This document shows positions 45,077-56,246 of a DNA stretch of 60,472 nucleotides, piece by piece. The stretch covers positions 1-60,472 of the forward strand of contig NZ_JANINM010000071.1 in assembly GCF_024509055.1 (NCBI RefSeq), read 5' to 3'. The DNA is from Mesorhizobium sp. GTDB taxonomy: Bacteria > Pseudomonadota > Alphaproteobacteria > Rhizobiales > Rhizobiaceae. Below the pieces are notes generated by a model. The model was not told where the DNA came from. It was given only the letters and a program-made list of their open reading frames with translations, and did not search any database. Positions within the stretch are counted from its first letter, which is position 1. The number at the start of each line of letters is the position of its first letter. The position numbers and the translations under genes are program-made.

Positions 45077-46294
45077 CTAGCTCAAATCCGGCGTATGGTC
45101 AAACAGACGCCGATGTTCCTTGAGCGCATAGGTGTCGGTCATGCCGGCCAGGAAATCGGCCACGCTGCGCGCCTTGATGCGATCCTCGGCGCGGTCGAGC
45201 CCTTCGCGCCACCCGTCCGGCATGGCGCGCGGGTCGGCGAAATAGACATCGAACAGGTCGCGCACGATCTGTTCGGCGTCGGCGCGCACGCGCATCACTT
45301 CCGCATGACGGTAGAGATGCTTGTAGAGGAAGGCCTTCAGTTCCTTTTCGGCCGCCGCCATGCCGGCGGAAAAGCTCACGATCGTCTCGCCGGCCTCTCT
45401 CACCGCATCGGCGCTTTCCGGCCTCAAGCGCCCGATATTTGCCGAGGCAGACGCAATGACGTCCTCGACCATCAGCGTGATCTGCCTGCGCATGAGCTCG
45501 TGCCCGGTGCGGACATCGTCGAGCTGAGGATAGCGGGCGCGTACGCCCTTGAGTATCGACCCCGGCAACCCAATGTCGTCCAGCATGTCCAGCGTCAGGA
45601 AGCCGGCGCGCAGACCGTCGTCGATGTCATGGGTGTTGTAGGCGATGTCGTCGGCGATCGCCGCGCATTGCGCCTCGATGCCGGCGAAGCGGTCGAGCTC
45701 GAGGTCGTGCAATTCGGAATAGTCGCGGATCGCCTGCGGCACCGTACCCTTGAGCCCCTTGCCGCTTGCGTCGGTCAGCGGACCATTGTGCTTGACCAGT
45801 CCTTCCAGCGTCTCCCAGGTGAGGTTCAGCCCGTCGAACTCGGCATAGCGCCGCTCGAGCCGTGTCACCACGCGTAGCGACTGCGCGTTATGGTCGAAGC
45901 CACCCCAGGCGGCCATCTTCTCGTTCAGCGCCTCCTCGCCCGTGTGGCCGAAGGGCGTGTGGCCGAAATCATGCACCAGCGCGACAGCCTCGGCGAGATC
46001 CTCGTCGCCGCGCAGCGCCCGCGCCAGGGCGCGGGCAATCTGGGCCACCTCTATCGAATGCGTCAGTCGTGTACGATAGTGATCGCCCTCATGCGCGACG
46101 AAGACCTGCGTCTTGTGCTTCAGCCGGCGAAAGGCGGTGGAATGGATGATGCGGTCGCGGTCACGCTGGAACGGCGTGCGCGTCGGACTTTCGGGTTCAG
46201 GGAACAGGCGGCCGCGCGACTGCGCCGGATCGCTCGCGTAGACGGCGCGCGGCCGGTAGCCGAATCCGATGTCGCCGAGAGCATCCTTGCCCAT
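45077..46294 (-). CDS. dgt: Deoxyguanosinetriphosphate triphosphohydrolase-like protein (HD domain)
   Basis: The 405-residue HD-superfamily enzyme hydrolyses dNTPs to nucleosides and triphosphate. HD motifs are [33 protein letters not shown] and, further on, [46 protein letters not shown] is diagnostic of the bacterial type I/II family. It starts the dgt-argS-SPOR run and is divergent from the Fe-S carrier gene. Confidence 0.94.
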   Translation of the reverse strand: MGKDALGDIGFGYRPRAVYASDPAQSRGRLFPEPESPTRTPFQRDRDRIIHSTAFRRLKHKTQVFVAHEGDHYRTRLTHSIEVAQIARALARALRGDEDLAEAVALVHDFGHTPFGHTGEEALNEKMAAWGGFDHNAQSLRVVTRLERRYAEFDGLNLTWETLEGLVKHNGPLTDASGKGLKGTVPQAIRDYSELHDLELDRFAGIEAQCAAIADDIAYNTHDIDDGLRAGFLTLDMLDDIGLPGSILKGVRARYPQLDDVRTGHELMRRQITLMVEDVIASASANIGRLRPESADAVREAGETIVSFSAGMAAAEKELKAFLYKHLYRHAEVMRVRADAEQIVRDLFDVYFADPRAMPDGWREGLDRAEDRIKARSVADFLAGMTDTYALKEHRRLFDHTPDLS

Positions 46295-46364
46295 TCACCC
46301 ACCAGTTGACTTGCCCGCGCCCGCTTCATACCTATCATGTGAAACCGAAAGCAAGGTGACGCCG

Positions 46365-46712
46365 ATGGGCGCGGACGCAAAGACTGCCATGAAGGTCGAG
46401 ATGACCGACGCCGCCGCGAAGCGGATCGCCAGGATCGTTGCCGGCGAAGCTGGCAAGACGGCGCTTCGTGTCTCCGTCGAAGGCGGCGGATGCTCCGGTT
46501 TTTCCTACAAGTTCGATCTCGTGGACAGCCGTAACGACGACGATGTCGCGATCGAGAAGGACGGGGCGACGATCCTGATCGACGACCTGTCGCTGGTCTA
46601 TATGGGCGGCTCGGTGATCGATTTCGTCGACGATCTGATGGGCCAGTCCTTCCAGATCAGGAATCCGAACGCGGTCGCCTCCTGCGGCTGCGGCACCAGC
46701 TTCTCCATCTGA
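46365..46712 (+). CDS. erpA: A-type iron-sulfur carrier (ErpA/IscA family)
   Basis: The 115-residue protein carries the three Fe-S ligand cysteines: one in GGGCSGF and two in the C-terminal CGCGTSF motif. It delivers Fe-S clusters to target enzymes. AAGGTG precedes the ATG; MKVEMTDAAA at 46389 is an alternative start. The gene is divergent from dgt, with only 70 bases between starts. Confidence 0.92.
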   Translation: MGADAKTAMKVEMTDAAAKRIARIVAGEAGKTALRVSVEGGGCSGFSYKFDLVDSRNDDDVAIEKDGATILIDDLSLVYMGGSVIDFVDDLMGQSFQIRNPNAVASCGCGTSFSI

Positions 46713-46884
46713 CTCACGCTATTTTCGAAACCTGCGGGCAGCGCGATACGGCGGACACGGGTATCGGTCTCGTCAAGCCTGTGCGCGCTTGGTGCCTTCT
46801 GGCAGGAGAAGTTTGAGGTGGCCTATCTAAAGGCCCCCGCAGGCAATACGATCAGCCTCAGTCCGGAATCGCATTGAGGCCGAA

Positions 46885-47679
46885 ATGAAGATCGTTACCT
46901 GGAACATCAACGGCGTTCGCGCCCGCATCGGCAACCTCACTCACTGGCTGACCGAGAGCGCGCCGGACATCGTTTGCCTGCAGGAGATCAAGTCGGTCGA
47001 CGAACTGTTCCCGCGCGCCGAGATCGAGGCGCTGGGCTACAATGTCGAGACCAACGGCCAGAAGAGCTTCAACGGCGTCGCCATCCTGTCGAAGCTGCGC
47101 TTCGACGAGGTCAATCGCGGCCTGCCGGGCGACGATGAGGACGACCACGCGCGCTTCATCGAGGGCGTGTTCTCGACCGGCAAGGGCGCCCTCCGCGTCG
47201 TCTCGCTCTATCTGCCCAACGGCAACCCGGTCGATGACGAGCGGAAGTTTTCCTACAAGCTGTCATGGATGGCGAGACTTGAGCGCTGGGCGCAAGAACG
47301 CTTGCGGCTCGAGGAAGCGCTGGTGCTGGCCGGCGACTACAACGTCATTCCCGAGCTCGCCGACGCCAGGTTCCCCGAGAACTGGCTCGGCGACGCGCTG
47401 TTCCAGCCGCAGACCCGACAAGCCTTCCGCCGGCTGAAGAACCTCGGCTTCACCGAAGCCGTGCGCGCGGTCTCGGATTCGCCTGATGTCTATACCTTCT
47501 GGGACTATCAGGCCGGCGCCTGGCAGAAGAACAACGGCATTCGCATCGACCACCTGCTGTTGTCGCCGGAGGCCGCCAACCGCTTTGCCTCGGCCTCGGT
47601 CGAAAAGCATGTGCGGGCCTGGGAGAAACCGTCCGACCACGTGCCGGTGGCGATAGAACTCGATCTGCAGCCGGCCTGA
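46885..47679 (+). CDS. xthA: Exodeoxyribonuclease III (AP endonuclease)
   Basis: The 264-residue endonuclease/exonuclease/phosphatase-fold enzyme cuts abasic sites in base-excision repair. Motifs are MKIVTWNINGVRAR, the metal Glu in VCLQEIKSVDE, GDYNVIPELAD, WDYQAG and the C-terminal IRIDHLLLS with SDHVPVAIEL. The length is normal. Confidence 0.96.
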   Translation: MKIVTWNINGVRARIGNLTHWLTESAPDIVCLQEIKSVDELFPRAEIEALGYNVETNGQKSFNGVAILSKLRFDEVNRGLPGDDEDDHARFIEGVFSTGKGALRVVSLYLPNGNPVDDERKFSYKLSWMARLERWAQERLRLEEALVLAGDYNVIPELADARFPENWLGDALFQPQTRQAFRRLKNLGFTEAVRAVSDSPDVYTFWDYQAGAWQKNNGIRIDHLLLSPEAANRFASASVEKHVRAWEKPSDHVPVAIELDLQPA

Positions 47680-47764
47680 GTCCGGATCGCGTCGCAGCCC
47701 TCGCCGAACCGTTTTGTCGCCACAAATCGCGCCTTTGATACGAACCGTCGTAATGGGGGGTGAC

Positions 47765-48058
47765 ATGAAAATGCGATTTGCTCTTGGCGCGATGGGCGCC
47801 GCTATCGCCGTCGCCACGCCCGCGCCGGTGCTTGCCGCCCAGGCCTGTCTTGCCAACGGCAATTCCTACAAGCTCGGTGAACAGGCTTGCCTGACGCTTC
47901 CCAGCCAAAGCCACCTCGCTCGCTGCGAGATGGTTCTCAACAACACTTCCTGGACGACAGTCAAGGACGAGTGCCCCGGCGAGGCGCCGAAACCGCGCCC
48001 GACATCGGTCGTCACCCCGACGCCCGATAAAACACCGACCGAGCCGACCGCCAACTGA
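47765..48058 (+). CDS. Small exported protein, unknown
   Basis: The 97-residue product has a clear signal peptide (MKMRFALGAMGAAIAVATPAP then VLAA) and four Cys in the mature part, likely two disulfides, with a Pro/Thr-rich tail. A GGGGGG ribosome site lies just before the ATG. No family is recognised. Confidence 0.7.
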   Translation: MKMRFALGAMGAAIAVATPAPVLAAQACLANGNSYKLGEQACLTLPSQSHLARCEMVLNNTSWTTVKDECPGEAPKPRPTSVVTPTPDKTPTEPTAN

Positions 48059-48119
48059 GACTTGAGGGGATAATCTCCCCTCTTGAGGCGGATGGCCGCG
48101 AAGCAGCGGCCGGGGGGCA

Positions 48120-48225
48120 CTAGAGCAATTCCAGGAAAAGTGTGAAACGGTTTTCCGTCCGGAATTGCGTAGAAACAAAGAGATAGAGCGTTTCGCCGTT
48201 TCCATGAAACGGTGAAATGCTCTAG
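48120..48225. repeat. Palindromic intergenic repeat, family A (copy 2) plus adjoining palindrome
   Basis: GCAATTCC (48125-48132) faces GGAATTGC (48161-48168), with an inner GGAAAA/TTTTCC pair. It is followed by a second palindrome beginning AGAGCGTTTC (48185) and ending GAAATGCTCT (48223). It lies between two convergent genes. Confidence 0.85.
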
Positions 48226-48298
48226 CCTCGGACCGGCGAAACGTGCTTCGGGGGCCCTGCGCGAAGCCCCCTCCTGCAAGCTGGAAATCAGCAGCGGC

Positions 48299-49126
48299 TT
48301 ACTGGTCGCCGTTATTGCCTTTGGTCAGGATGTCGTCGGCGAGCGAGATCGCGGTACGGCGGTCGGCTTCGCCGGCTGCCGCGAAGGCCTCTTCCTGCAT
48401 GGTGCGGATCCAGGGCTGGTCGGCCGCCGGAGCGCGTTGCAGCGCGGCCGTCATCATTGCCAGGCCGCGCACGATCTTGCCGCTCTGGAACAGGAGGTTG
48501 CCGAGCGTCGCCTGCGCGCCGGCATGACCCTTCTCCGCCGCAAGCTGCAGCCAGCGGCCGGCCTGCTTGACGCTGGCCTTCACGCCGCCCTCGCCCTTCA
48601 GGAACATCTGGCCGATCTCGAACTGGGCGTTCGGATTGCGGTAGTTGGCGGCGGCACGCATATAATATTCCTGCGCCGCGACATCGTTCTCCGTCACCGG
48701 GCTGCCTGGAATGCCTTTGCGAAGGTAATCGCCGAGCGCCACCAGCGCATCCGACACATAGCTTTCCTCCGGCGAACCGGGTTCGACATCCTGGTCGACG
48801 ATCTCGGAGAAGAATTTGAACGCGGCATAGTCGTCGCGCGCCACGCCGTCGCCTTCGGCATACATGCGCGCAAGTTTCCAGGTCGCGCCGATCTGACCGT
48901 TCTCGGCGGCGTATTTATAGGCTTCGACCGCCTGTTCCTTATGGCCGTTCTTGTAGGCCGAAAAGCCGAACTGGAACACCGCCCACGGGCTGGACTGCGG
49001 CTTCACGCCGGTCTTGTCGTCGAACACCTTGTCGTCGAAGGCCATGGCCTGCCCGACGGCGCCCAAGGTCGCGATCGCGACCAGTGCCGGCAAGACAAAC
49101 GACCTCAACACCTCAGATGTCCGCAT
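48299..49126 (-). CDS. exoR: Exopolysaccharide regulator ExoR (Sel1-repeat periplasmic protein)
   Basis: ExoR is the periplasmic inhibitor of the ExoS-ChvI two-component system and controls succinoglycan, motility and symbiosis genes. The 275-residue chain has a signal peptide (ending GQAMA) and then Sel1-like repeats: [67 protein letters not shown]. The end [15 protein letters not shown] is very like the Sinorhizobium protein. The start MRTSEV at 49126 overlaps the last 14 bases of ilvD, so the two are translationally linked. Confidence 0.9.
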   Translation of the reverse strand: MRTSEVLRSFVLPALVAIATLGAVGQAMAFDDKVFDDKTGVKPQSSPWAVFQFGFSAYKNGHKEQAVEAYKYAAENGQIGATWKLARMYAEGDGVARDDYAAFKFFSEIVDQDVEPGSPEESYVSDALVALGDYLRKGIPGSPVTENDVAAQEYYMRAAANYRNPNAQFEIGQMFLKGEGGVKASVKQAGRWLQLAAEKGHAGAQATLGNLLFQSGKIVRGLAMMTAALQRAPAADQPWIRTMQEEAFAAAGEADRRTAISLADDILTKGNNGDQ

Positions 49127-50837
49127 AACAGTGCGTTTCTCTGGCAGCGCCCGGATGGGTGACCGCGCCATCGCGGGCCGACCCTACGGTCTGTGCGTAT
49201 TTCCAGATCGCGCCAGACTGATAGTCCGTCTCGCGCGCCTTCCAGTCCTTTGCCCGGGCGGCCAATTCGGCGTCCGATAGCGCCACCTCGATTGTGCCGT
49301 TCACGGCGTCGATCGAGATCATGTCCCCATCCTTGATCAGCCCGATCGGTCCGCCCACCGCGGCCTCCGGCCCGACATGGCCGATGCAGAAGCCGCGCGT
49401 GGCGCCCGAGAAGCGGCCGTCGGTGATCAGCGCCACCTTGCCGCCCATGCCCTGGCCATAGAGCGCCGCCGTCGTCGACAGCATCTCACGCATCCCCGGA
49501 CCGCCGCGCGGCCCCTCGTAGCGGATGACGAGAACCTCGCCTTCCTGGTAATTGCGCTGCGTGACCGCTTCGAAACACTCCTCTTCCGAATCGAAGCAGC
49601 GCGCCGGTCCTGAGAATTTCAGCTCCGACATGCCGGCGACCTTCACGATCGCGCCTTCGGGGGCAAGGTTGCCCCTCAAGCCGACAACGCCGCCCGTGCT
49701 GGTAATCGGCCGGTTGGCGGGACGGACCACGTCCTGGCTGTCATTCCAGGCAACGTGCTCCATGTTTTCGGCCAAAGTGCGGCCAGTCACGGTGAGGCAG
49801 TCGCCGTGCAGATAACCGTGATCGAGCAGCGTCTTCATCAAGAGCGGAATGCCGCCGGCCTCGAACATATCCTTGGCGACATATTTGCCGCCGGGCTTGA
49901 GGTCGGCGATGTAGGGCGTCTTCTCGAAGATCGCCGCCACGTCGAAAAGGTCGAACTTGATCCCGGCCTCATGCGCGATCGCCGGAAGGTGCAGCGCGGC
50001 GTTGGTCGAGCCGCCGGTGGCCGAAACCACGGTCGCAGCGTTCTCCAGCGCCTTGCGGGTCACGATATCGCGCGGCCGGATGTTCTTGGCGATCAGTTCC
50101 ATGACCTTCTCGCCGGACGCGAAGTTGAAGCGGTCGCGCATCTCGTAGGGCGCCGGCGCGCCGCAGGAATAAGGCAGCGCCAGGCCGATCGCCTCGGCGA
50201 CCGTCGCCATGGTGTTGGCGGTGAACTGGGCGCCACAAGATCCGGCCGAAGGACACGCCGCCTGTTCGATTTCCAGCAACTCGGCATCGCCGATCGTACC
50301 GACCGAATGCTGGCCGACGGCCTCGAACACGTCCTGCACGGTGATCTGCCGACCGCGATAGCTGCCAGGCAGGATCGAACCGCCATAGATGAAGACCGAC
50401 GGCACGTTGAGGCGCACCATCGCCATCATCATGCCGGGCAGCGACTTGTCACAGCCGGCAAGCCCGACCAGCGCGTCGTAGCAATGGCCGCGCATGGTGA
50501 GTTCGACCGAATCGGCGATGACCTCGCGCGACACCAGTGACGACTTCATGCCCTGGTGGCCCATGGCGATGCCGTCGGTGACGGTGATGGTGCAGAATTC
50601 GCGCGGCGTGCCGTTGGCGGCGGCCACGCCCTTCTTCACCACCTGCGCCTGGCGCATCAGCGAGATGTTGCAGGGCGCCGCCTCGTTCCAGCAGCTGGCA
50701 ACGCCGACCAGCGGCTGCGCGATCTCGGCCGCCGAAAGTCCCATGGCATAGAGGTAGGAGCGATGCGGCGCCCGCGCCGGACCAACGGTCACGTAGCGGC
50801 TCGGCAACTTGGCCTTGGAGATAACCTTGGCGTCCAT
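49113..50837 (-). CDS. ilvD: Dihydroxy-acid dehydratase family protein
   Basis: The 574-residue enzyme makes the 2-oxo acids of valine, isoleucine and pantothenate synthesis. Fe-S ligand cysteines are present in [23 protein letters not shown] and [16 protein letters not shown]. The C-terminal domain has [19 protein letters not shown]. It is a little shorter than the E. coli protein (616 residues) but of the IlvD type; a sugar-acid dehydratase of the same family is the main alternative. It overlaps exoR downstream. Confidence 0.9.
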   Translation of the reverse strand: MDAKVISKAKLPSRYVTVGPARAPHRSYLYAMGLSAAEIAQPLVGVASCWNEAAPCNISLMRQAQVVKKGVAAANGTPREFCTITVTDGIAMGHQGMKSSLVSREVIADSVELTMRGHCYDALVGLAGCDKSLPGMMMAMVRLNVPSVFIYGGSILPGSYRGRQITVQDVFEAVGQHSVGTIGDAELLEIEQAACPSAGSCGAQFTANTMATVAEAIGLALPYSCGAPAPYEMRDRFNFASGEKVMELIAKNIRPRDIVTRKALENAATVVSATGGSTNAALHLPAIAHEAGIKFDLFDVAAIFEKTPYIADLKPGGKYVAKDMFEAGGIPLLMKTLLDHGYLHGDCLTVTGRTLAENMEHVAWNDSQDVVRPANRPITSTGGVVGLRGNLAPEGAIVKVAGMSELKFSGPARCFDSEEECFEAVTQRNYQEGEVLVIRYEGPRGGPGMREMLSTTAALYGQGMGGKVALITDGRFSGATRGFCIGHVGPEAAVGGPIGLIKDGDMISIDAVNGTIEVALSDAELAARAKDWKARETDYQSGAIWKYAQTVGSARDGAVTHPGAARETHCYADI

Positions 50838-51077
50838 ACTCGTCCTTGCCGCACACCCCGCGGCCTGCCCATCGCCGAGCCACCCCCGGCACGCTTCCTG
50901 GCACCTAACCGAGGTGCTCCGGGTTTATGGCGGGAAATGGGCAGTCCCCTCGACCTGATCTTTAGCGCAGGGGTTGTTCATAAACTGTTGCCAAAACGTC
51001 ACAATCGCATAGGGCGCTAATTGTGCAGCGAATCTGCAACATTGCCCGATCGGGTGGAGTCGGGAGCCCCATAGGTC

Positions 51078-51116
51078 AAAGAAAAAAGGCCGAGCATTGC
51101 TCGGCCTTTTTTCTTT
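51078..51116 (-). terminator. Strong terminator of the FadL-type porin gene
   Basis: A perfect 18-bp stem (AAAGAAAAAAGGCCGAGC and its complement) with loop ATT. A/T runs on both sides make it usable in either direction; it starts 15 bases after the porin stop. Confidence 0.92.
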
Positions 51117-51130
51117 GAATTTTCAAAGTC

Positions 51131-52369
51131 TTAGAATGTGATCTTCAGACCGCCCGAAATTGCGGTGACCAGATCGTTGCCGAAATCGTAGCTGGCATCC
51201 GTGCCTGCCAGATAGCCGTTCTCACCAGCCACGATCCCGGAATGGCCGCTGGTCATCACGCCGATCGCGCCAGCAAGACGAAGTTCGATGTTTGGCCGGG
51301 GCGTATAGGCCACCCCACCGCCCACCGTCCACGTATCGGTCTGCGAGCCATAACCGTGCGAGGTGCCGCGATCCCATGAAAGCTGAGCGGCGGCACTCCA
51401 TTCTTCGTTGAACTTGTGGCCGATGCCGCCGGTCACTGTCCAGCCGTCACGGTACATCAGATCGAGCGAGGTCAGCTGAGCAGAATGAGCCTTATCACCC
51501 GTGACGCACAATGCAGCGGGGGTACCGACCGCGCAGATTGGCACGCTCTGCAGAACACTCCAGTCGACCCACTTGATCGAGCCGAAAGCGAGCCATCCCG
51601 GCGCAATGCCCGACTGGAGCTTCAATTCCACCACATCCGGCATGTACTGGGTCGAGCCGTAGATCGGGATCACACCCTCGCCAACATTCGTCAGGTCCAA
51701 CGTGCCCGAAATGTTATCGAGCTTGACCTTCGAATTGTAGACAAGGCTCGCGCGCAAGGCGATCTCAGGGATTTCATAAGCAATGCCGGCGCGCCAGCCC
51801 CAGCCGCTGCTCGACAGATCAACCCGGCCGGTACCGCCGAAATCCGGCACTAGGGGCGACACCAGGCTTTCCTTGAAGCCGTAGACCTTCTGGTAGAATA
51901 CGCCGCCGATAAAGCGAAGCTGGCCTTTGCCGGCATCCATCTTGTAAGAGCAGGTACCGGCGTAGTTGTCGCTCTTGATGTTGGTTTCGATGTTGGAGAA
52001 CGCGCCGTTCCAGATGCCTGGCGCAACATGTGCGCCCCAAGGCTGGGAATAATCGACCATACAGTCGACGCCCTGAACGATCTGGGCCTTGGCGCCAATG
52101 CGCGGCACCCAATAGTCCTCTGCCCCCTTGGCCGTTGTGCCGTAGCCTAGGTTGAAGCCTCCCGGACCAAGCGCATTCTTGTACTTACGGTCCGGCATCA
52201 CATAGGTTGCTTCCGCTTCGGTCGCGACCGGTGCCGGATCGAACAGCAGGTCGATGTCGTAGCCGCCGCGCTCCAGGCCACCGGCATGGGCCGGATGCAT
52301 CGCAGCTCCGATCAAGGCGAGAGAAAAGCACCCTGCCCCCAGCAGTGCCTTCAGACGCAAAATGTTCAT
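51131..52369 (-). CDS. OmpP1/FadL-family outer-membrane transporter
   Basis: The 412-residue beta-barrel has a signal peptide (FSLALIGAAMHPAHA) and then GGLERGGYDIDLLFDP, where FadL proteins keep their N-terminal plug. Alternating strands run to the C-terminal Phe (SGGLKITF), the outer-membrane sorting signal. The family imports long-chain fatty acids and other hydrophobic compounds. It is a single-gene unit: a strong terminator follows, and a 360-base control region precedes it. Confidence 0.87.
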   Translation of the reverse strand: MNILRLKALLGAGCFSLALIGAAMHPAHAGGLERGGYDIDLLFDPAPVATEAEATYVMPDRKYKNALGPGGFNLGYGTTAKGAEDYWVPRIGAKAQIVQGVDCMVDYSQPWGAHVAPGIWNGAFSNIETNIKSDNYAGTCSYKMDAGKGQLRFIGGVFYQKVYGFKESLVSPLVPDFGGTGRVDLSSSGWGWRAGIAYEIPEIALRASLVYNSKVKLDNISGTLDLTNVGEGVIPIYGSTQYMPDVVELKLQSGIAPGWLAFGSIKWVDWSVLQSVPICAVGTPAALCVTGDKAHSAQLTSLDLMYRDGWTVTGGIGHKFNEEWSAAAQLSWDRGTSHGYGSQTDTWTVGGGVAYTPRPNIELRLAGAIGVMTSGHSGIVAGENGYLAGTDASYDFGNDLVTAISGGLKITF

Positions 52370-52729
52370 GGAATCCCTCCCCGAATACTAAGTGGTCCAA
52401 GCTAGAACCAATTCGGGTTAACGGCGCAACAACGAATTCAAAAACTGTACATGTACATCTTGACAGCACGTAATTTCGCCACGGTGACAGTCCTCTCAAT
52501 TGAGCCTTAAATCGGCTCAAACGGCGTCGAACGGTGCAAAACGGCTACAAAAATCATCCAAAACAGCACAAAAACAGCCGATTTTTGGGTAAACAGGCCC
52601 CATTGTTACATTACGGCAACAATGGGGCGCAAAGTTTCCGTTTACGTCAAAATTAACGTAGCGGCATGCCTATTTTCGAGGCAGCTAACGTACCGGAAAG
52701 CGCCGTTTGACGGGTGCGAATCTTGGCGC
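52370..52729. other. Regulatory region between fadL-type gene and valS
   Basis: No gene is seen. The region holds three symmetric elements: TGTACATGTACA (52446-52457), a perfect 12-bp palindrome; TTGAGCC/GGCTCAA (52500-52506 and 52514-52520); and a 10-bp stem CCCCATTGTT/AACAATGGGG (52598-52607 and 52618-52627). The first two lie upstream of the porin gene and could be operators; the last may end valS transcripts. The middle is AC-rich with repeated ACGG. Confidence 0.6.
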
Positions 52730-55513
52730 TCAACCGGCGTCCCGCACCCTTTTGAGGGCGACCGAAAGCTTCTCCTGCGCCTCGCGATATTCCGCCAGTT
52801 TTTCGCGCTCGGCCTCGACCACTTCTTCCGGAGCGTTGGCGACGAATTTCTCGTTCGAAAGTTTCTTGTGCAGGCGGGCGATCTCCTCGGTCACCTTGGC
52901 CAGTTCCTTTTGCAGGCGCGCGGCTTCGGCCTGGAGATCTATCAGGCTGCCGAGCGGCAGGCAGACGGTCGCCTCGTTGACCACGATCTGCGCCGAACCC
53001 TTGGGCGGCGTGTCGCCGAGCGCGATGTCGCCCACCCGCGCCAGCCGCATGATGGCCTGGGTATGGCGCTCCAGCCGCTCCTTGGTCAGCGCGTTGGCGC
53101 CGATCACCACCAGCGGCGCAATCGCCGCCGGCGGCACGTTCATTTCCGAGCGCACCGAACGGATGCCCGAAACGAGATCGACCAGCCAGTTGATGTCGGC
53201 CGCAGCATCCTCGTCCTCGAAGTCGGGCGACGGCCAGGCGGCGTGGCAAAGCAGCGAGGAGCGCTCCTTGCCCTCGCCCGCGGTCTGCGCCCACAGCTCT
53301 TCCGTCATGAACGGCATCATCGGATGCAACAGCTTGTAGATCTCGTCGAGCACGAAGGCCACGCACGCCCGGCTCTCGGCCTTGGCCGCCTCATCGGTGC
53401 CCATGAACACCGGCTTCAGAAGCTCGAGATACCAGTCGCAAAACAGGTTCCAGACAAAGCGGTATGCGGCTCCCGCCGCTTCGTTGAAGCGATAGGCTGT
53501 GATGCCCTCGGTGATAGCGCGCGCCGCCCGCGTCAGTTCCGTCAGGATCCACCGGTTAACCGCTAGCTTTGCGTCTCGCAGCCAGAAGTCGTCATTGCGC
53601 GCCACCTCGTTCATCTCTGCGAAGCGCGTTGCGTTCCAGAGCTTGGTGCCGAAATTTCGATAGCCGGCAATGCGCGCCGGATCGAGCTTCACGTCGCGTC
53701 CCTGCGCCGCCATGACCGTCAGCGTGAAGCGCAACGCGTCGGCGCCATACTCGTCGATCAGATTGAGCGGGTCGATGACGTTGCCTTTCGACTTCGACAT
53801 CTTCTGCCCGTTCTTGTCGCGCACCAGCGCATGCACATAGACCGTGTGGAACGGCTCCTTGTCCATGAAGTGCAGCCCCATCATCATCATGCGGGCGACC
53901 CAGAAGAAGATGATGTCGAAGCCTGTCACCAGGACGTCGGTCGGATAGTAGGTCTTGAGCTCTGGCGTATGGTCGGGCCAGCCGAGTGTCGAGAACGGCC
54001 ACAACGCCGAGGAGAACCAGGTGTCGAGCACGTCCTCGTCGCGCGTCAGGATATCACCCGGCTGGAAGTTCTCGAGCTTGTCCTCGACCCAGGCTTTCCA
54101 GGGCCCCTCCAGCGCCAGGTAGTACTCGACGGCGGCGGCCAACGCCTCCTCCTCAGTCTTCTCGACGAAGACGCGCCCGTCCGGTCCATACCAGGCCGGT
54201 ATCTGGTGGCCCCACCACAACTGGCGCGAGATGCACCAGGGTTGGATATTCTCCATCCAGTCGAAATAAGTTTTCTCCCAGTTCTTCGGCACGAAGTTCG
54301 TGCGGCCCTCGCGCACGGAAGCCATAGCTGGCTTGGCGAGCTCGGCTGCGTTGACGTACCACTGGTCGGTGAGGAACGGCTCGATCGGCACGCCGCCGCG
54401 GTCGCCATGCGGCACGGCATGGCGGTGTGGCTCGACCTTCTCCAGGAAGCCGCCCGCCTCCATCAGCTCGACGATCTTCTTGCGTGCCGCGAAGCGGTCG
54501 AGCCCATCGAGTTCGTCCCACACGGCCTGGCGCTCCGGCGTGACCTCGAGGCCGGCGAGGAAATCCTCGTTGTCCTTGAGCTTTACGGCGGCTTCGACGG
54601 TCAGGATGTTGATCGCCGGCAGCTTGTGGCGCTTGCCGACCTCGAAATCGTTGAAGTCGTGCGCCGGGGTGATCTTGACCGCGCCGGATCCTTTTTCCGG
54701 ATCCGAGTATTCATCGGCGACAATCGGTATCTTGCGGCCAACGATCGGCAAGACGACGTTCTTGCCCACCAGATCCTTGAACCGCTCGTCGTCCGGGTGC
54801 ACGGCCACCGCCGTGTCGCCGAGCATGGTCTCTGGCCGCGTCGTCGCAACCGTGATGAACGTCTTCGGGTTCTGGGGATCGAAAGTCACATCTTCGATCG
54901 GGTAGCGGAAGTGCCAGAGATTGCCGTTGACCTCGTGCTGCTCGACCTCGAGATCGGAAATGGCGGTCAGCAGCTTGGGATCCCAGTTCACAAGGCGCTT
55001 GTCCTTGTAGATCAGCCCTTCCTTGTAGAGCGTGACGAAGACTTCCAGCACCGCCTTCGACAGGCCTTCGTCCATGGTGAAGCGCTCGCGCGACCAGTCG
55101 GCCGAGGCGCCGAGGCGCTTCAGCTGGTTGAGGATCGAGCCGCCGGATTCGGCCTTCCACTCCCACACATTTTCGACGAACTCCTCGCGTGTGAGGTCGC
55201 GGCGGTGAATCTGCCTTTCCATGAGCTGGCGCTCGACCACCATCTGGGTGGCGATGCCGGCGTGATCCATGCCAGGCTGCCACAGAACATTCTTGCCGCG
55301 CATGCGCTCGAAGCGCACGAGAATGTCCTGCAGCGTGTTGTTGAGCGCATGGCCCATATGCAGCGAGCCAGTGACGTTCGGTGGCGGGATCACCACGGTG
55401 AAGGCTTCCGCCCCTTCCTCCGCGCCCGCGCCGGCGCGAAAGGCGTCGGCCTCTTCCCAGATTTTGGCGATCTTCGGCTCGACGGTTTTGGCGTCGTAGG
55501 TCTTTTCAAGCAT
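52730..55513 (-). CDS. valS: Valine-tRNA ligase
   Basis: The 927-residue class I synthetase has the HIGH motif [14 protein letters not shown] (near residue 47), a CP1 editing domain with [17 protein letters not shown], the KMSKS motif [11 protein letters not shown] and a C-terminal coiled coil ([22 protein letters not shown]). The start [10 protein letters not shown] at 55513 is the family beginning. It is the usual downstream neighbour of popZ in this class, here separated by an MFS remnant. Confidence 0.96.
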   Translation of the reverse strand: MLEKTYDAKTVEPKIAKIWEEADAFRAGAGAEEGAEAFTVVIPPPNVTGSLHMGHALNNTLQDILVRFERMRGKNVLWQPGMDHAGIATQMVVERQLMERQIHRRDLTREEFVENVWEWKAESGGSILNQLKRLGASADWSRERFTMDEGLSKAVLEVFVTLYKEGLIYKDKRLVNWDPKLLTAISDLEVEQHEVNGNLWHFRYPIEDVTFDPQNPKTFITVATTRPETMLGDTAVAVHPDDERFKDLVGKNVVLPIVGRKIPIVADEYSDPEKGSGAVKITPAHDFNDFEVGKRHKLPAINILTVEAAVKLKDNEDFLAGLEVTPERQAVWDELDGLDRFAARKKIVELMEAGGFLEKVEPHRHAVPHGDRGGVPIEPFLTDQWYVNAAELAKPAMASVREGRTNFVPKNWEKTYFDWMENIQPWCISRQLWWGHQIPAWYGPDGRVFVEKTEEEALAAAVEYYLALEGPWKAWVEDKLENFQPGDILTRDEDVLDTWFSSALWPFSTLGWPDHTPELKTYYPTDVLVTGFDIIFFWVARMMMMGLHFMDKEPFHTVYVHALVRDKNGQKMSKSKGNVIDPLNLIDEYGADALRFTLTVMAAQGRDVKLDPARIAGYRNFGTKLWNATRFAEMNEVARNDDFWLRDAKLAVNRWILTELTRAARAITEGITAYRFNEAAGAAYRFVWNLFCDWYLELLKPVFMGTDEAAKAESRACVAFVLDEIYKLLHPMMPFMTEELWAQTAGEGKERSSLLCHAAWPSPDFEDEDAAADINWLVDLVSGIRSVRSEMNVPPAAIAPLVVIGANALTKERLERHTQAIMRLARVGDIALGDTPPKGSAQIVVNEATVCLPLGSLIDLQAEAARLQKELAKVTEEIARLHKKLSNEKFVANAPEEVVEAEREKLAEYREAQEKLSVALKRVRDAG

Positions 55514-55682
55514 GGAGGAAGTCCGAACTGTCGGGAATTGATCCCACCGGTGTAAATCGGAAGGGCTTGGTCGAGTCAACCGCGGGCGGAGGAGACGCTC
55601 GCCGCAGTCTATAGATAGGCTGCTCGCGGCAAGCGGCAATCGGCGCCATTGGTGGAACTGCCGTCGTGCCGGCGCGGCATTC

Positions 55683-56089
55683 AGGCGATGGCGACGGCGG
55701 CAGTCGGGCGGCGTGTGCCGAGTGTCAGGGTGATGGCCAGCGCGACGCAGGAACAGGCTATCGCCAGCAGCAGAAGCGCCTTGCTGCCGGAATGCACCAG
55801 CAGCCCCGCCATGAGCGGCGGAGACGTCGCCGAGATCAGATTGAGCGGCAAGGCAGGGCGCGAGGCAGCCTGTGTGTAATCAGCCTTGTCGCAGAGGGCC
55901 AAGGGCATCGTCTCGCGCGCCACGGACGGATATGCCGGCAAAGACAGCCGAGACGCTCATGTGAAGATCGGCGGCCATCCGGCTGCCCACGACAGCAGGA
56001 AGGCCGAGCGTGCCCCAAGCAATGACCTGGCCCACCGCGAGGACGATCATGACGCGGAGGAGGTTCCTGTCGAATGTAGGGGTGGGCAT
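55683..56089 (-). pseudogene. MFS transporter remnant with large internal deletion
   Basis: The start MPTPTFDRNLLRVMIVLAVG and next residues (GTLGLPAVVGSRMAADLHMS) are a normal first helix and loop of a major-facilitator transporter. After about 55 codons the frame is lost. The last 60 codons, in another frame, resemble the end of such a protein ([18 protein letters not shown], then the hydrophobic [18 protein letters not shown]). About 280 codons of the expected 400 are missing. It lies between popZ and valS. Confidence 0.75.
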
Positions 56090-56246
56090 CACGTGGCCGG
56101 CCGTCGAGAGAGCCCGTTTGCCCAGAGCCCCGTCATGTCGCCTTGATGACGGGCGCTGACCGGGTACACCGCGATACGGTTGCACCCTCCTCCAAACAAA
56201 GGCACCGCCCCAAGGCAGCGACTTCATCACGAATTTTCGGGCAGGA

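Noticed and set aside
53831..55555. 574-codon open frame opposite valS
   Set aside because: Antisense shadow of valS; no domain and biased composition.
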